NCBI RefSeq assembly: GCF_009861505.1
Contig: NZ_WTFT01000004.1
Span: forward strand, 1 to 64,000
Direction: 5' to 3'
Length of the DNA stretch: 64,000 nucleotides
Source: Pseudomonas izuensis
Lineage (GTDB): Bacteria > Pseudomonadota > Gammaproteobacteria > Pseudomonadales > Pseudomonadaceae
The notes below the pieces were generated by a model that was given only the letters and a program-made list of their open reading frames with translations, was not told the DNA's origin and ran no database searches. Made by a program: the position numbers and the translations under genes. Shown here piece by piece: positions 16,692 through 25,966 of this stretch (its first letter is position 1; the number at the start of each line of letters is the position of its first letter).

Positions 16692-17971
16692 GGCGCTACT
16701 CCTTTACGCGGGGTCACACCGGTACGGCTGATCCGAATCAGGCCGCGCGGTCGCCAAATCATCATCAACACCATCAGGATGCCGAACAGCAGGACGCGGT
16801 ATTCGGCAAAGCCACGCAGCAATTCCGGAGCCACTGTCAGTACGAAGGCCGCGATCACCACGCCGATGGTCGAGCCCATGCCGCCAAGTACCACGATGGC
16901 AAGGATCAAGGCCGATTCAAAGAAGGTGAACGAGGTCGGGTTGACGAAACCCTGGTAGGTGGCGAAGAACACACCGGCCAGACCCGCTGTCGAAGCACCG
17001 ATGGTGAACGCCGAGAGCTTGACCAGCACGTGGTTCAGACCCATCGAGCGGCAAGCGATTTCATCTTCACGCAAGGCCTCCCAGGCACGACCGACCGGCA
17101 TGCGGGTCAAGCGATGTTTGATGTACAGCACGGCCAGAACCACCAGGAACAACACCGTGTAAATGAAGTAGTACTTCACGTCGGGGTTGTACGCAATGCC
17201 GAAGAACTCATGGAACGGCACACCGCCATCTTTCGCACGCTTGCCGAACTCGAGGCCGAAGAAGGTCGGCAACGGCGCCGGCATGCCGTTCGGGCCGCCG
17301 GTCAGGGACAGCCAGTTATTGAGGATCAGACGGATGATTTCACCGAAGCCCAGGGTCACGATCGCCAGGTAGTCGCCGTGCAGGCGCAGCACCGGGAAAC
17401 CAAGGATGCACCCTGCCAGGCCCGCGGTGATCGCCGCCAGCGGCAACACCGTCCAGAACCCCAGTCCCAGGTACTGATAACCGAGCGCCAGACCGTAGGC
17501 ACCAATGGCATAGAACGCCACGTAGCCAAGGTCGAGCAGACCCGCCAGGCCGACCACGATGTTCAGGCCAAGCCCCAGCAGCACGTAGATCAGCCCGAGG
17601 ATGACCACGCCCAGCAGATAGGAGTTGGAGAAGAACGGAAACACCACGGCGAGGACGATCATCAACGGGATGATCCAGCGCAAACGTGATTTGTAATCGG
17701 GCGCCAGTACATGCACTCCGGAGCCGGTGGTTTCAAATCCTTCGAGGATTCTCAAGCCCTTTGGGGTTTGCAGGAATGTGCTCAAGGCAAAGCGGCCGGC
17801 CATGACGATGGCAACAATCCATGCCACCCGCTTGGTTTCCAGGTTGAAGCCGTAGCCATCGAGCACGATGCCGACAATCGGCCCGAACACGATCAGGGCG
17901 ATGAGGCCGGCAAGAATCGCATCAACCAGACTTTTTTTGAGATCAATGGTTTTTTTAGTGGTTGAAGACAT
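16688..17971 (-). CDS. livM: Branched-chain amino acid ABC transporter permease LivM/BraE
   Basis: A 427-residue inner-membrane permease with an extended N-terminal region carrying extra helices, as in Pseudomonas BraE, followed by about eight core helices. LNIVVGLAGLLDLGYVAFYA and the loop GRAWEALREDEIACRSMGLN (the ATPase coupling region) are family hallmarks. It ends in the LIRISRTGV-type tail. It lies three bases after livH and overlaps livG. Confidence 0.94.
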   Translation of the reverse strand: MSSTTKKTIDLKKSLVDAILAGLIALIVFGPIVGIVLDGYGFNLETKRVAWIVAIVMAGRFALSTFLQTPKGLRILEGFETTGSGVHVLAPDYKSRLRWIIPLMIVLAVVFPFFSNSYLLGVVILGLIYVLLGLGLNIVVGLAGLLDLGYVAFYAIGAYGLALGYQYLGLGFWTVLPLAAITAGLAGCILGFPVLRLHGDYLAIVTLGFGEIIRLILNNWLSLTGGPNGMPAPLPTFFGLEFGKRAKDGGVPFHEFFGIAYNPDVKYYFIYTVLFLVVLAVLYIKHRLTRMPVGRAWEALREDEIACRSMGLNHVLVKLSAFTIGASTAGLAGVFFATYQGFVNPTSFTFFESALILAIVVLGGMGSTIGVVIAAFVLTVAPELLRGFAEYRVLLFGILMVLMMIWRPRGLIRISRTGVTPRKGVAP

Positions 17972-17974
17972 CGC

Positions 17975-18889
17975 TTACACCTTCGACACAAGAGGACGGC
18001 CGAGCAGGCCTTGAGGCCGAAAGACCAGAACGAGAACCAGCAGCGAGAAGCTGAAGACGTCTTTGTAGTCCGAGTTCACCAGGCCGGAGAACAGCGACTC
18101 GGAAATCCCGAGGATAATCCCGCCGAGCATGGCACCAGGTAAAGAGCCGATCCCGCCAAGTACCGCGGCAGTGAAGGCCTTGATGCCGATGACGAAGCCT
18201 GCGTAGAAGTCGAACGTGCCGTAGTTCATGGTGATCAGCACGCCGGCCAACGCCGCCATGGCTGCACCGATGATGAACACGTAGGAGATCACGCGGTCGG
18301 TGTTGATCCCGAGGATCGAGGCCATCTTGCGGTCTTGCTGGGTCGCACGGCACATGCGGCCGAGCTTGGTGTACTTGATGACGTAGGTCAGCAGGCCCAT
18401 CCCGACGAACGCTGCGACCAGAATGAAGATCTTGGTGTAGGTGAGCTGAACGAAGCCACTACCTACGTCGAGGCGCCATGCACCGGTCAGCAGTGTCGGA
18501 ACACCCTGTTGGCGGGCACCCTGGGCGATCTGAGCGTAGTTTTGCAGGATCAGCGAAATACCGATGGCGCTGATCAGCGGTGCCAGTCGGGTGGAGTTAC
18601 GCAGGGGTTTGTAGGCGACACGTTCGATGACCCAGCCATACACCGCCGTGACGACGATGGTGAAGATCAGGGTGCCGAGCATCAACAGCGGGAAGGATTC
18701 AATACCGAAGTAAGCCAGCAGTGCCAGACTGATTGCCGCGAGGTAAGCGGAAATCATGTAAACCTCGCCGTGGGCGAAGTTGATCATGCCAATGATGCCA
18801 TAGACCATTGTGTAGCCGATGGCGATCAAGCCATAGACCGACCCGAGGGTCAGGCCGTTGACCAGTTGCTGCAGGAAAATACCATCCAT
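17975..18889 (-). CDS. livH: Branched-chain amino acid ABC transporter permease LivH/BraD
   Basis: A 304-residue permease with about eight membrane helices. The start LVNGLTLGSVYGLIAIGYTM and the segment GMINFAHGEVYMI are diagnostic for LivH. The coupling loop contains RMCRATQQDRKMASILGIN, and VLGGIGSLPGAMLGG follows near the end. It forms a heterodimer with LivM. It is separated from the binding-protein gene by 171 bases containing a stable hairpin, which allows different expression of the two parts. Confidence 0.95.
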   Translation of the reverse strand: MDGIFLQQLVNGLTLGSVYGLIAIGYTMVYGIIGMINFAHGEVYMISAYLAAISLALLAYFGIESFPLLMLGTLIFTIVVTAVYGWVIERVAYKPLRNSTRLAPLISAIGISLILQNYAQIAQGARQQGVPTLLTGAWRLDVGSGFVQLTYTKIFILVAAFVGMGLLTYVIKYTKLGRMCRATQQDRKMASILGINTDRVISYVFIIGAAMAALAGVLITMNYGTFDFYAGFVIGIKAFTAAVLGGIGSLPGAMLGGIILGISESLFSGLVNSDYKDVFSFSLLVLVLVFRPQGLLGRPLVSKV

Positions 18890-19019
18890 AACGCAATCTC
18901 ACGCATTTGAGAGACTGCACAGAAGCCGCTGGTGTCGGACCGGGGTTCAGCCGCCGGCACCATGCGGTTGTGTGCAGCTCTACGAGAAAAGACAGGTACT
19001 GCACGGACATGTTTCAGGA

Positions 19020-19046
19020 TTGCCCGGCGCGCGGGGCACCGGGCAA
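19020..19046 (-). promoter_or_regulatory. Hairpin between braC and livH
   Basis: TTGCCCGG (19020-19027) pairs with CCGGGCAA (19039-19046) around 11 bases, 14 bases after the binding-protein stop. No T-run follows, so it probably protects the 3' end of the binding-protein mRNA or attenuates readthrough rather than fully terminating. Confidence 0.6.
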
Positions 19047-19060
19047 ATCAACCGCTCATA

Positions 19061-20194
19061 TCACTTCTGTTTTTCCAGTTGGTGGTATTTGCCGTCCTTG
19101 TCCCACTGGTAAACCACGTAGTCGGAGACTTTCAGGTCACCCTTGCTGTCCCAGGTCTTCTCGCCCATAACGGTTTTGACCGGGTTCGCTTTCAGCCACT
19201 TAGCTGCGTCTTCGCCCTTGTTGGATTTGGCACCATTGAAGGCGGCAGCGAGGGCCTGGACAGACGCGTAGGCGTACAGGGTGTAGCCTTCAGGCTCGTA
19301 GCCAGTCTTGCGGAACGTGTCCACCACGGCCTTGCTGTCCGGCAGCAGACGCGGGTCGGCGCCGAAGGTCATCAGCACGCCGTCGACGTATTGCGGGCCG
19401 CCAGCAGTGGTCACCAATTCGTCGGTCACGATGCCGTCGTCGGACATGAATTTCACGTCTTTGAGGCCTTCGGTACGCAGTTGTTTAACCAGTGGACCGG
19501 CTTCCGGATGCAGGCCGCCGAAGTAGACCACGTCGGCACCGGCCGCACGGATCTTGGTGACAACGGCGCTGAAATCTTTCTCGCCGCGGGTCAGGCCTTC
19601 GTACAGCACCGGCGTGACGCCGCGCTTGATCAGTTGTGCCTTGGTGGCATCCGCCAGGCCCTGGCCGTAGGTGTCCTTGTCGTGCAGGACAGCCACTTTC
19701 TTGCCCTTGAGCACGTCGACAATGTAGTCGCCGGCCACGATGCCCTGCTGGTCGTCACGTCCGCACATACGGAACATGGCACTCAGGCCACGCTCGGTGA
19801 CCTGCGGGTTGGTGGAACCTGGAGTGATCGCGATGATCCCGGCTTCGTCGTAGATTTCCGACGCGGGAATGGTGTTGGAAGAGCAGAAGTGACCGACCAC
19901 GCCAGCGACTTTCTGGTTGGTCAGGTCCTTGGCGACCGTCACAGCCTGTTTCGGTTCGCAGGCGTCGTCGCCCTTGACCAGTACGATTTTTTCCCCGTTC
20001 ACGCCGCCCGATGCGTTGACCGCATCGGCCGCTGCCTGTGCACCCTTCATGTACTGTTCGCCAAATGCTGCGTTGGCGCCCGTCATTGGTCCCGCTACGC
20101 CGATCTTGATGTCAGCCTGAGCAAACGCAGAAACACCCAACGCAGCTGCCACTGCGAGGGCCAGAAAGCCTTTCTTGTAAAACGTCTGGGACAT
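19061..20194 (-). CDS. braC: Branched-chain amino acid-binding protein (LivJ/BraC type)
   Basis: A 377-residue periplasmic binding protein of the leucine-binding class I fold. The signal peptide (about residues 1-27, ending AFAQA) precedes DIKIGVAGPMTGANAAFGEQ, the ligand-domain start. CEPKQAVTVAKDL and the second cysteine in HFCSSNTIPASEIYDEAG form the conserved disulphide region. The ATG at 20192-20194 gives the normal signal peptide; one at 20207-20209 would add residues before it. It heads the operon, under a sigma-54-type promoter with an NtrC-like site further upstream. The sequence is diverged from P. aeruginosa BraC, so it may be a paralogue with its own amino acid preference. Confidence 0.92.
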   Translation of the reverse strand: MSQTFYKKGFLALAVAAALGVSAFAQADIKIGVAGPMTGANAAFGEQYMKGAQAAADAVNASGGVNGEKIVLVKGDDACEPKQAVTVAKDLTNQKVAGVVGHFCSSNTIPASEIYDEAGIIAITPGSTNPQVTERGLSAMFRMCGRDDQQGIVAGDYIVDVLKGKKVAVLHDKDTYGQGLADATKAQLIKRGVTPVLYEGLTRGEKDFSAVVTKIRAAGADVVYFGGLHPEAGPLVKQLRTEGLKDVKFMSDDGIVTDELVTTAGGPQYVDGVLMTFGADPRLLPDSKAVVDTFRKTGYEPEGYTLYAYASVQALAAAFNGAKSNKGEDAAKWLKANPVKTVMGEKTWDSKGDLKVSDYVVYQWDKDGKYHQLEKQK

Positions 20195-20249
20195 GAGGTG
20201 GTGCTCCATGGTTTTTTTAATTGGCACTGCGACTTCACTGAATGCTCAG

Positions 20250-20265
20250 AGCAAGGGCCGTGCCA
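20250..20265 (-). promoter_or_regulatory. Sigma-54 promoter of the braC-livHMGF operon
   Basis: Read on the minus strand, TGGCACGGCCCTTGCT is a near-perfect sigma-54 element: GG (20264-20263), ten bases, GC (20252-20251), with the full TGGCACG and TTGCT motifs. Transcription would begin near 20239, about 45 bases before the braC ATG. Confidence 0.85.
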
Positions 20266-20463
20266 TCGGTTTTTTATTCTTAAAAAAGTCGCTGCTTTAT
20301 TGTTATTTCGACTGTTTCGGGCCCATTTTTATTGGGCGTGCAACCGTCTAAACCGCGGAAGGTGATACCTTATTTTCTTCGAGGCGCAACCTGCCTGCGC
20401 CATCATTGCAACCGCGGCACCAAACGGCGTGCAACCAGCCTGTAACAACGTGCGTCACCGAAC

Positions 20464-20480
20464 TGCACACTGCTGGTGCG
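20464..20480 (-). promoter_or_regulatory. NtrC-like enhancer site for the braC operon
   Basis: On the minus strand CGCACCAGCAGTGTGCA matches 10 of 12 fixed positions of TGCACC-N5-GGTGCA. It lies about 230 bases upstream of the predicted sigma-54 start. The rest of the gap 20195-20558 shows nothing else I can name, apart from a second GGTGCG half-site near 20496-20501. Confidence 0.5.
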
Positions 20481-20558
20481 CAAACTGCTACAACACGCAC
20501 CACTACAGGCTAGTCGCAACGCCGAAAAGCGCTGCGCTCCAGTAACAAATTTCAACAT

Positions 20559-21842
20559 TCAGATCACGATCCGCAGGCACTGGCCTGCGTGATACAGCGA
20601 GAACCCCGCCTCATACAGGCAACTGCGAAGGCCCACACCGGCCAATGGCTGCATGGGGGCGAACGGAATGGGTAGCGCTTGAGGATTTCCGTTACACAGG
20701 TAATCGGCAAAGGCCTTGCCGACCACCGTCCCCGTGGTCACGCCTCGACCGTTGTAACCGGTGACTGCCACTATTCCGGGCGCCGGTTCGAACAGGCGCA
20801 TCAAATGGTCGGGCGTAAACGCGATGCGCCCGGTCCAGGTGCACTCCCACTCCACCGGTTTAAGGTTGGGGAAGTAATGCTGCTGCACCCGATCAGCCCA
20901 GGCCTTGAGGAACCAGGTGGGTTTCTGGTTGCCGTTACCAAGGCTGCCCAACAACAGACGACCGTCTTTGTCGCGCCGAATGCTGCTCAACACTTGCCGG
21001 GTATCCCACGAGCCCTGCCCACCCGGCAGGATTTCCTGAGCGGCGTCTTCGGTCAACGGCACCGACGCCACCTGGTAGTAGTAACCGGGGAAGAAATTAC
21101 GCTTTAGCTCGGTCCAGTCGCCTTCGGTGTAGGCATTGGAGGCAATCACCACTTGCGAGGCCAGTACTGAGCCCTGCGCTGTCTGTACCGACCAGAGTTG
21201 GCCCTGACGTTCGAGTCGGGTTACCGGGGAATGATCGAATAATTGACCGCCCAGGCGCTTGGCCGCGTTGGCCAGACCGGTGGTATAGCCCATCGGGTTG
21301 AGGGTACCGGCACGTCGATCGAGTAGCGCAGCGGCGATCTTTTTGGTGCCTGTCGCTTGCTCGCAAGCTTGCCCGGTCAGCAGCTCCACTGGCGCGCCGC
21401 GACGCTTCCATTGTTCTTCACGACTGCGCAGATCGGCTTCGCCACGGGCATTGTGGGCCATGTGCAACGTGCCTTCTCGGCGCAGCTGGCAATCGATGTT
21501 GTATTTGTCGACCAGGCTGAACACCAGCGCTGGCGCCGCACCCAGCATGCGGTTGAGCTGACTGCCGACCGCCTCGCCAAAACCGGCCTCGATTTCGTCG
21601 GGCGGAATCCACATACCGGCGTTGACCAGCCCGACGTTGCGTCCGGAACCGCCATGACCGGCGCGATGGGCTTCCAGCACACACACTGTCTTGCCCTGCT
21701 CCAGCAGATGCACCGCCGCCGACAGCCCGGTAAAACCGGCGCCAATCACGCAGACATCCGCCTTCACCTCACCGTTGAGCGCCGAATGGTCGGGCCTTTG
21801 CGGTGTCAGTTTTTCCCATAGACATTCTTCGCGTAACGGCAT
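20559..21842 (-). CDS. amaA: L-pipecolate oxidase (FAD-dependent, DAO family)
   Basis: A 427-residue flavoprotein of the D-amino-acid-oxidase/glycine-oxidase superfamily. Residues about 28-58 hold the FAD motif (VCVIGAGFTGLSAAVHLLEQ), and SGRNVGLVNAGMW and NGRGVTTGTVVGKAFADYL are the second and third flavin contacts. The identity as AmaA, which oxidises L-pipecolate to piperideine-6-carboxylate in D-lysine breakdown, rests on the neighbouring amaB and LysR genes, the same order as in P. putida. Sequence alone would also fit gamma-glutamylputrescine oxidase. The C-terminal 30 residues after MQPLAG are unusual (GLRSCLYEAGFSLYHAGQ) and may be a lineage-specific tail. Confidence 0.82.
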   Translation of the reverse strand: MPLREECLWEKLTPQRPDHSALNGEVKADVCVIGAGFTGLSAAVHLLEQGKTVCVLEAHRAGHGGSGRNVGLVNAGMWIPPDEIEAGFGEAVGSQLNRMLGAAPALVFSLVDKYNIDCQLRREGTLHMAHNARGEADLRSREEQWKRRGAPVELLTGQACEQATGTKKIAAALLDRRAGTLNPMGYTTGLANAAKRLGGQLFDHSPVTRLERQGQLWSVQTAQGSVLASQVVIASNAYTEGDWTELKRNFFPGYYYQVASVPLTEDAAQEILPGGQGSWDTRQVLSSIRRDKDGRLLLGSLGNGNQKPTWFLKAWADRVQQHYFPNLKPVEWECTWTGRIAFTPDHLMRLFEPAPGIVAVTGYNGRGVTTGTVVGKAFADYLCNGNPQALPIPFAPMQPLAGVGLRSCLYEAGFSLYHAGQCLRIVI

Positions 21843-21880
21843 TGCCAGACTCCAATCAGAAACCTAACAAACAGATAAAG

Positions 21881-21958
21881 CTTCGCTGGCAAGCCAGCTC
21901 CTACAGGGTCTGTGTCGAGGCACATAACTTTGTAGGAGCTGGCTTGCCAGCGAAAGGG
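21881..21958. repeat. Inverted REP pair
   Basis: TCGCTGGCAAGCCAGCTCCT (from 21883) faces GTAGGAGCTGGCTTGCCAGC (to 21951), 25 bases apart, between amaB and amaA. It may make a processing or partial termination structure within the operon. Confidence 0.88.
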
Positions 21959-21962
21959 CCCA

Positions 21963-23453
21963 TCAGTCAAACGTAATACCCTGGGCCAATGGCAATTCCA
22001 GCGAGTAGTTCACGGTATTGGTCTGACGGCGCATGTAACCGCGCCATGCGTCGGAGCCGGACTCGCGACCGCCGCCGGTTTCCTTTTCGCCACCGAACGC
22101 GCCACCGATTTCGGCACCGCTTGGGCCGATATTGACGTTGGCGATGCCGCAATCGCTACCCACAGCCGACATGAACTGCTCGGCCTCACGCACATCGGTG
22201 GTGAAGATGCAGGACGACAAGCCTTGTGGCACAGCGTTGTTCAAGCGCAGCGCTTCGTTGAAATCGCTGTAACCCACCACGTAGAGGATCGGCGCAAAGG
22301 TCTCGTGGCAGACCACATCGCTCTGCTCCGGCATTTCGACGATGGCAGGCGAGACGTAATAGGCATTCGGAAATTTATCTTCCAGCTGACGCTCACCGCC
22401 AAACACCCGGCCGCCTTCGCTCAACGCCTGCTCCAGCGCATCCTGCATGTTGTCGAAGCTTTGTTTGTCGATCAGCGGGCCGACCAGGTTGCCTTCCAGC
22501 GGATGGCCGATGCGCACCTTGGAGTAAGCAGCTTTCAGGCGGGTGACGATCTCTTCCTTGACCGATTCGTGGGCAATCAGGCGACGCAATGTGGTGCAAC
22601 GTTGACCGGCGGTGCCGACGGCGCTGAACAGGATGGCGCGAACAGCCATGTCCAGGTCGGCGCTTGGGCCGAGGATCATCGCGTTGTTACCGCCCAGTTC
22701 CAGGATGCTGCGGGCGAAGCGTGCAGCGATTTTCGGCGCCACTTCGCGGCCCATGCGGGTGCTGCCGGTGGCGCTGACCAGTGCGACACGCGGGTCATCG
22801 ACCAACGCTTCGCCAGCGTCGCGGCCGCCGATGATCACCTGGCTGAGGTGCGCAGGCGCATCGCTGAAATTTTTCAGCACGCGGTCGAACAGTGCCTGGC
22901 AGGCCAGTGCGGTCAGCGGGGTTTTTTCCGACGGCTTCCAGATCACCGGGTTGCCGCAGACCAGCGCCAGCGTGGCGTTCCAGGCCCAGACCGCCACAGG
23001 GAAGTTGAAAGCGCTGATCACGCCGACGACGCCCAGCGGGTGCCAGGTTTCACGCATGTGGTGGCCAGGACGCTCAGAGGCGATGGTCAAACCGTACAAC
23101 TGACGGGACAGGCCGACGGCGAAGTCGCAGATGTCGATCATTTCCTGAACTTCACCCAGGCCTTCCTGGGTGATCTTGCCGGCTTCCCAAGACACCAACT
23201 CGCCGAGATCGGCCTTGTATTCACGCAAGATGTCGCCCAGTTGACGCACCAGTTCGCCACGGCGTGGTGCCGGAACCTTGCGCCACAGTTCGAACGCATG
23301 ATCTGCGCGACTGATGTGCTGCTCGACTTCAGCGGCACCTTCCCAGTTCACGGCGGCGATGCGACTGCCGTCGATGGGCGAATGCACCGGCACTTTGCCG
23401 TTCTGGTACAGGGCCGGGTTCACACCAAGACGATCAAGCAATGCGGCAACCAT
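21963..23453 (-). CDS. amaB: Piperideine-6-carboxylate / 2-aminoadipate semialdehyde dehydrogenase
   Basis: A 496-residue aldehyde dehydrogenase oxidising 2-aminoadipate-6-semialdehyde (in equilibrium with piperideine-6-carboxylate) to 2-aminoadipate, the second step of the pipecolate route for lysine. The cofactor region includes ISAFNFPVAVWAWN and WKPSEKTPLTA; the catalytic glutamate lies in LELGGNNA and the nucleophilic cysteine in GTAGQRCTTLRR (about residues 270-300). The ending SDAWRGYMRRQTNTVNYS is the signature of the ALDH7/antiquitin-like group. It is transcribed before amaA and diverges from a LysR regulator. Confidence 0.92.
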   Translation of the reverse strand: MVAALLDRLGVNPALYQNGKVPVHSPIDGSRIAAVNWEGAAEVEQHISRADHAFELWRKVPAPRRGELVRQLGDILREYKADLGELVSWEAGKITQEGLGEVQEMIDICDFAVGLSRQLYGLTIASERPGHHMRETWHPLGVVGVISAFNFPVAVWAWNATLALVCGNPVIWKPSEKTPLTALACQALFDRVLKNFSDAPAHLSQVIIGGRDAGEALVDDPRVALVSATGSTRMGREVAPKIAARFARSILELGGNNAMILGPSADLDMAVRAILFSAVGTAGQRCTTLRRLIAHESVKEEIVTRLKAAYSKVRIGHPLEGNLVGPLIDKQSFDNMQDALEQALSEGGRVFGGERQLEDKFPNAYYVSPAIVEMPEQSDVVCHETFAPILYVVGYSDFNEALRLNNAVPQGLSSCIFTTDVREAEQFMSAVGSDCGIANVNIGPSGAEIGGAFGGEKETGGGRESGSDAWRGYMRRQTNTVNYSLELPLAQGITFD

Positions 23454-23628
23454 GGGTCACTCCTCAAGCAAAAAACGGTACGTGTGCAGCCGCGCGATCA
23501 CGGCTGATCAGACCTGTAGTTTTAGCGCCCCGGAGGTTACTCAACAAACGACCTTTAAGAGAGATATCATTCCGTTTATTCATGCTGTGCATTGCTGGCA
23601 ATAAAGAGACAAGAACAAAGGACCGCCC

Positions 23629-24534
23629 ATGCTGAACAAACGCTATTTGCCATCGATCGCTGCCTTGCAGTGTTTCGAAGCCGTGACCCGGCATCTGAGC
23701 TTCACCCGGGCCGCCGAAGAGTTGAACCTGACCCAGAGTGCTGTCAGCAAACAGGTCGCGCAACTCGAAGAGCTGTTACAGCATCTGTTGTTTCGCCGGG
23801 TACGCCGACGCCTGCAAATGACACCCGCGGGCGATTTATACCTGGTCGAGGTACGAAAAATCCTCACGCAGGTCGAGATGTCGACCCATTACCTGCGCTC
23901 CTACGGCGGTGAAACAGAAGTCCTGCGCGTCTCCACACCCCCGACTTTCGGTGCGCGCTGGCTGGTACCACGCCTGAAAGGCTGGCGGCTGCGCCATCCG
24001 TCGATTCATCTGGACCTGTGCAGCGAGCAGGAAGCCGATGATCTGCTGCAAGGTCGCAGCGACCTGGCGTTCTATTTCGGCCAGGGCTCACGTCCCGGCA
24101 CGGAATGCCTGAAGCTGTTCGGTGAGGAGCTGGTACCGGTGTGCGCCCCCGGCAGCCTGCCCGCCGAGCCCTTCACCGACCCAACGCAACTCACCGACCT
24201 GGTCCTGTTGCAAAACGCCTCCCGTCCCCAGGCTTGGCATGACTGGTTCGACAACCAGGGCTATCACACTGAGCACAGCTACCACGGACCGCGCTTCGAA
24301 ACCTTCTATATGTGCATCCGCGCCGCGCAAGTCGGCTGCGGCGTGGCGTTACTGCCACGGTTTCTGGTGGAAGAGGAATTGGCGGACGGCAAGCTGATCA
24401 TTCCCTGGCAGCATGCAATGCCCAGCACCGATGCGTATTACCTGGCGTACCCGGAGCATTCGGCGGAAGTGCCAAAAGTGCGGGACTTTGTGAAGTGGAT
24501 GCTGGAGCAGGTCGACAGCCCTGCAGCGACCTGA
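23629..24534 (+). CDS. LysR-family regulator, probable activator of amaBA
   Basis: A 301-residue LysR protein with helix-turn-helix LSFTRAAEELNLTQSAVSKQV (about residues 25-46) and a GcvA-like effector domain containing TPPTFGARWLVPRL. It is divergent from amaB with 175 bases between, as PP_5259 is from amaBA in P. putida, so regulation by a lysine-pathway intermediate is the natural guess. The ATG follows AAAGGA at a good distance. A REP pair lies downstream. Confidence 0.88.
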   Translation: MLNKRYLPSIAALQCFEAVTRHLSFTRAAEELNLTQSAVSKQVAQLEELLQHLLFRRVRRRLQMTPAGDLYLVEVRKILTQVEMSTHYLRSYGGETEVLRVSTPPTFGARWLVPRLKGWRLRHPSIHLDLCSEQEADDLLQGRSDLAFYFGQGSRPGTECLKLFGEELVPVCAPGSLPAEPFTDPTQLTDLVLLQNASRPQAWHDWFDNQGYHTEHSYHGPRFETFYMCIRAAQVGCGVALLPRFLVEEELADGKLIIPWQHAMPSTDAYYLAYPEHSAEVPKVRDFVKWMLEQVDSPAAT

Positions 24535-24549
24535 TGGGTACCTTCGCTC

Positions 24550-24641
24550 CGTAGGAGCTGGCTTGCCAGCGAATAGGCCAGCACATTCAACATCCAGGTT
24601 GACTGGCCTGACGCTTTCGCTGGCAAGCCAGCTCCTACAGA
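24550..24641. repeat. Inverted REP pair
   Basis: GTAGGAGCTGGCTTGCCAGC (24551-24570) faces GCTGGCAAGCCAGCTCCTAC (24620-24639), about 49 bases apart, between the LysR gene and pncB. Confidence 0.9.
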
Positions 24642-24738
24642 GGCCCGATGTCGTCTAAAAAATGCTGGTAATCCCTGTCCCTGATATGCGCCACTAGCGC
24701 CATTGATAGATACCGCGCAATGCCTGGAGATTCCCGTT

Positions 24739-25962
24739 ATGAGCGAGAGTGTGTTTGCCGATCGCATCGTGCAGAACCTGCTCGACACCGACTTCTACAA
24801 ACTGACGATGATGCAGGCGGTGCTGCACAACTACCCGAACGTGGAAGTCGAATGGGAGTTTCGTTGCCGCAACAGCGAGGATCTGCGTCCGTACTTGGCG
24901 GAGATCCGTTTCCAGATCGAGCGCCTGGCGGAGTTGAGCCTGAGCGCGGACCAGTTGAGTTTTCTGGAGCGCATCAGCTTCCTGAAGCCGGACTTCCTGC
25001 GTTTTCTCGGGTTGTTCCGCTTCAACCTGCGCTACATCCACACCGGCATCGAAAACGGTGAATTGTTTATCCGCCTGCGGGGCCCCTGGTTGCACGTGAT
25101 CCTGTTCGAAGTGCCGATACTGGCGATCGTCAGCGAAGTGCGTAACCGCTATCGCTACCGGGAAATCGTCCTGGAACAGGCCCGCGAACAGCTGTATCGC
25201 AAGTTTGACTGGCTGACGGCCAACGCCTCGGCCGACGAACTGTCAGAGTTGCAAGTCGCCGATTTTGGTACCCGCCGTCGTTTCTCGTACCGCGTGCAGG
25301 AAGAAGTGGTGAACGTGCTCAAGCACGATTTCCCTGGGCGTTTCGTCGGCACCAGCAACGTGCACCTGTCCCGGGAACTGGACATGAAACCGCTGGGCAC
25401 CATGGCCCACGAATGGATCATGGCTCATCAGCAGCTCGGCCCACGGCTGATCGACAGCCAGATCGCCGCCCTCGACTGCTGGGTCCGCGAATATCGCGGC
25501 TTGCTGGGGATCGCCCTGACCGATTGCATCACAATGGATGCCTTCCTCGGCGATTTCGATCTGTTTTTCGCCAAGCTTTTTGACGGATTGCGCCACGACT
25601 CGGGCGATCCGGTGGTCTGGGCGGAAAAAGCCATCGCGCACTATCACCAGCTCGGCATCGACCCGATGAGCAAGACGCTGACCTTCTCCGACAGCCTGAC
25701 CCTGCCCAAATCCCTGGAAATATTCCGGGCGCTGCGTGGTCGGATCAATGTGAGTTTCGGTATCGGCACCAACCTGACCTGTGACATTCCGGGTGTCGAA
25801 CCGATGAGCATCGTGCTTAAAATGACCGCCTGCAACGGCGCGCCGGTGGCGAAGATCTCCGACGAGCCTGGCAAGACTCACTGCAAAGACCCGAATTTCG
25901 TCGCCTATTTGCGACACGTTTTCCAAGTACCTGCCCCATCAAGCCAACCTGGCAAGGAGTGA
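24739..25962 (+). CDS. pncB: Nicotinate phosphoribosyltransferase
   Basis: A 407-residue enzyme of the Preiss-Handler salvage route, converting nicotinate and PRPP to nicotinate mononucleotide with [20 protein letters not shown] at the start, the phosphohistidine-region segment [14 protein letters not shown], and RHDSGDP near residue 285 are conserved. The ATG at 24739 has GGAG ten bases upstream; an in-frame start at 24703 lacks support. The next gene, nadE, starts four bases after the stop, pairing the first and last steps of NAD salvage in one operon. Confidence 0.94.
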   Translation: MSESVFADRIVQNLLDTDFYKLTMMQAVLHNYPNVEVEWEFRCRNSEDLRPYLAEIRFQIERLAELSLSADQLSFLERISFLKPDFLRFLGLFRFNLRYIHTGIENGELFIRLRGPWLHVILFEVPILAIVSEVRNRYRYREIVLEQAREQLYRKFDWLTANASADELSELQVADFGTRRRFSYRVQEEVVNVLKHDFPGRFVGTSNVHLSRELDMKPLGTMAHEWIMAHQQLGPRLIDSQIAALDCWVREYRGLLGIALTDCITMDAFLGDFDLFFAKLFDGLRHDSGDPVVWAEKAIAHYHQLGIDPMSKTLTFSDSLTLPKSLEIFRALRGRINVSFGIGTNLTCDIPGVEPMSIVLKMTACNGAPVAKISDEPGKTHCKDPNFVAYLRHVFQVPAPSSQPGKE

Positions 25963-25966
25963 ATTC

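Noticed and set aside
18932..20365. 477-codon open frame on the plus strand opposite braC
   Set aside because: Antisense to a clear periplasmic binding protein and running across its promoter; composition is that of a complement frame.
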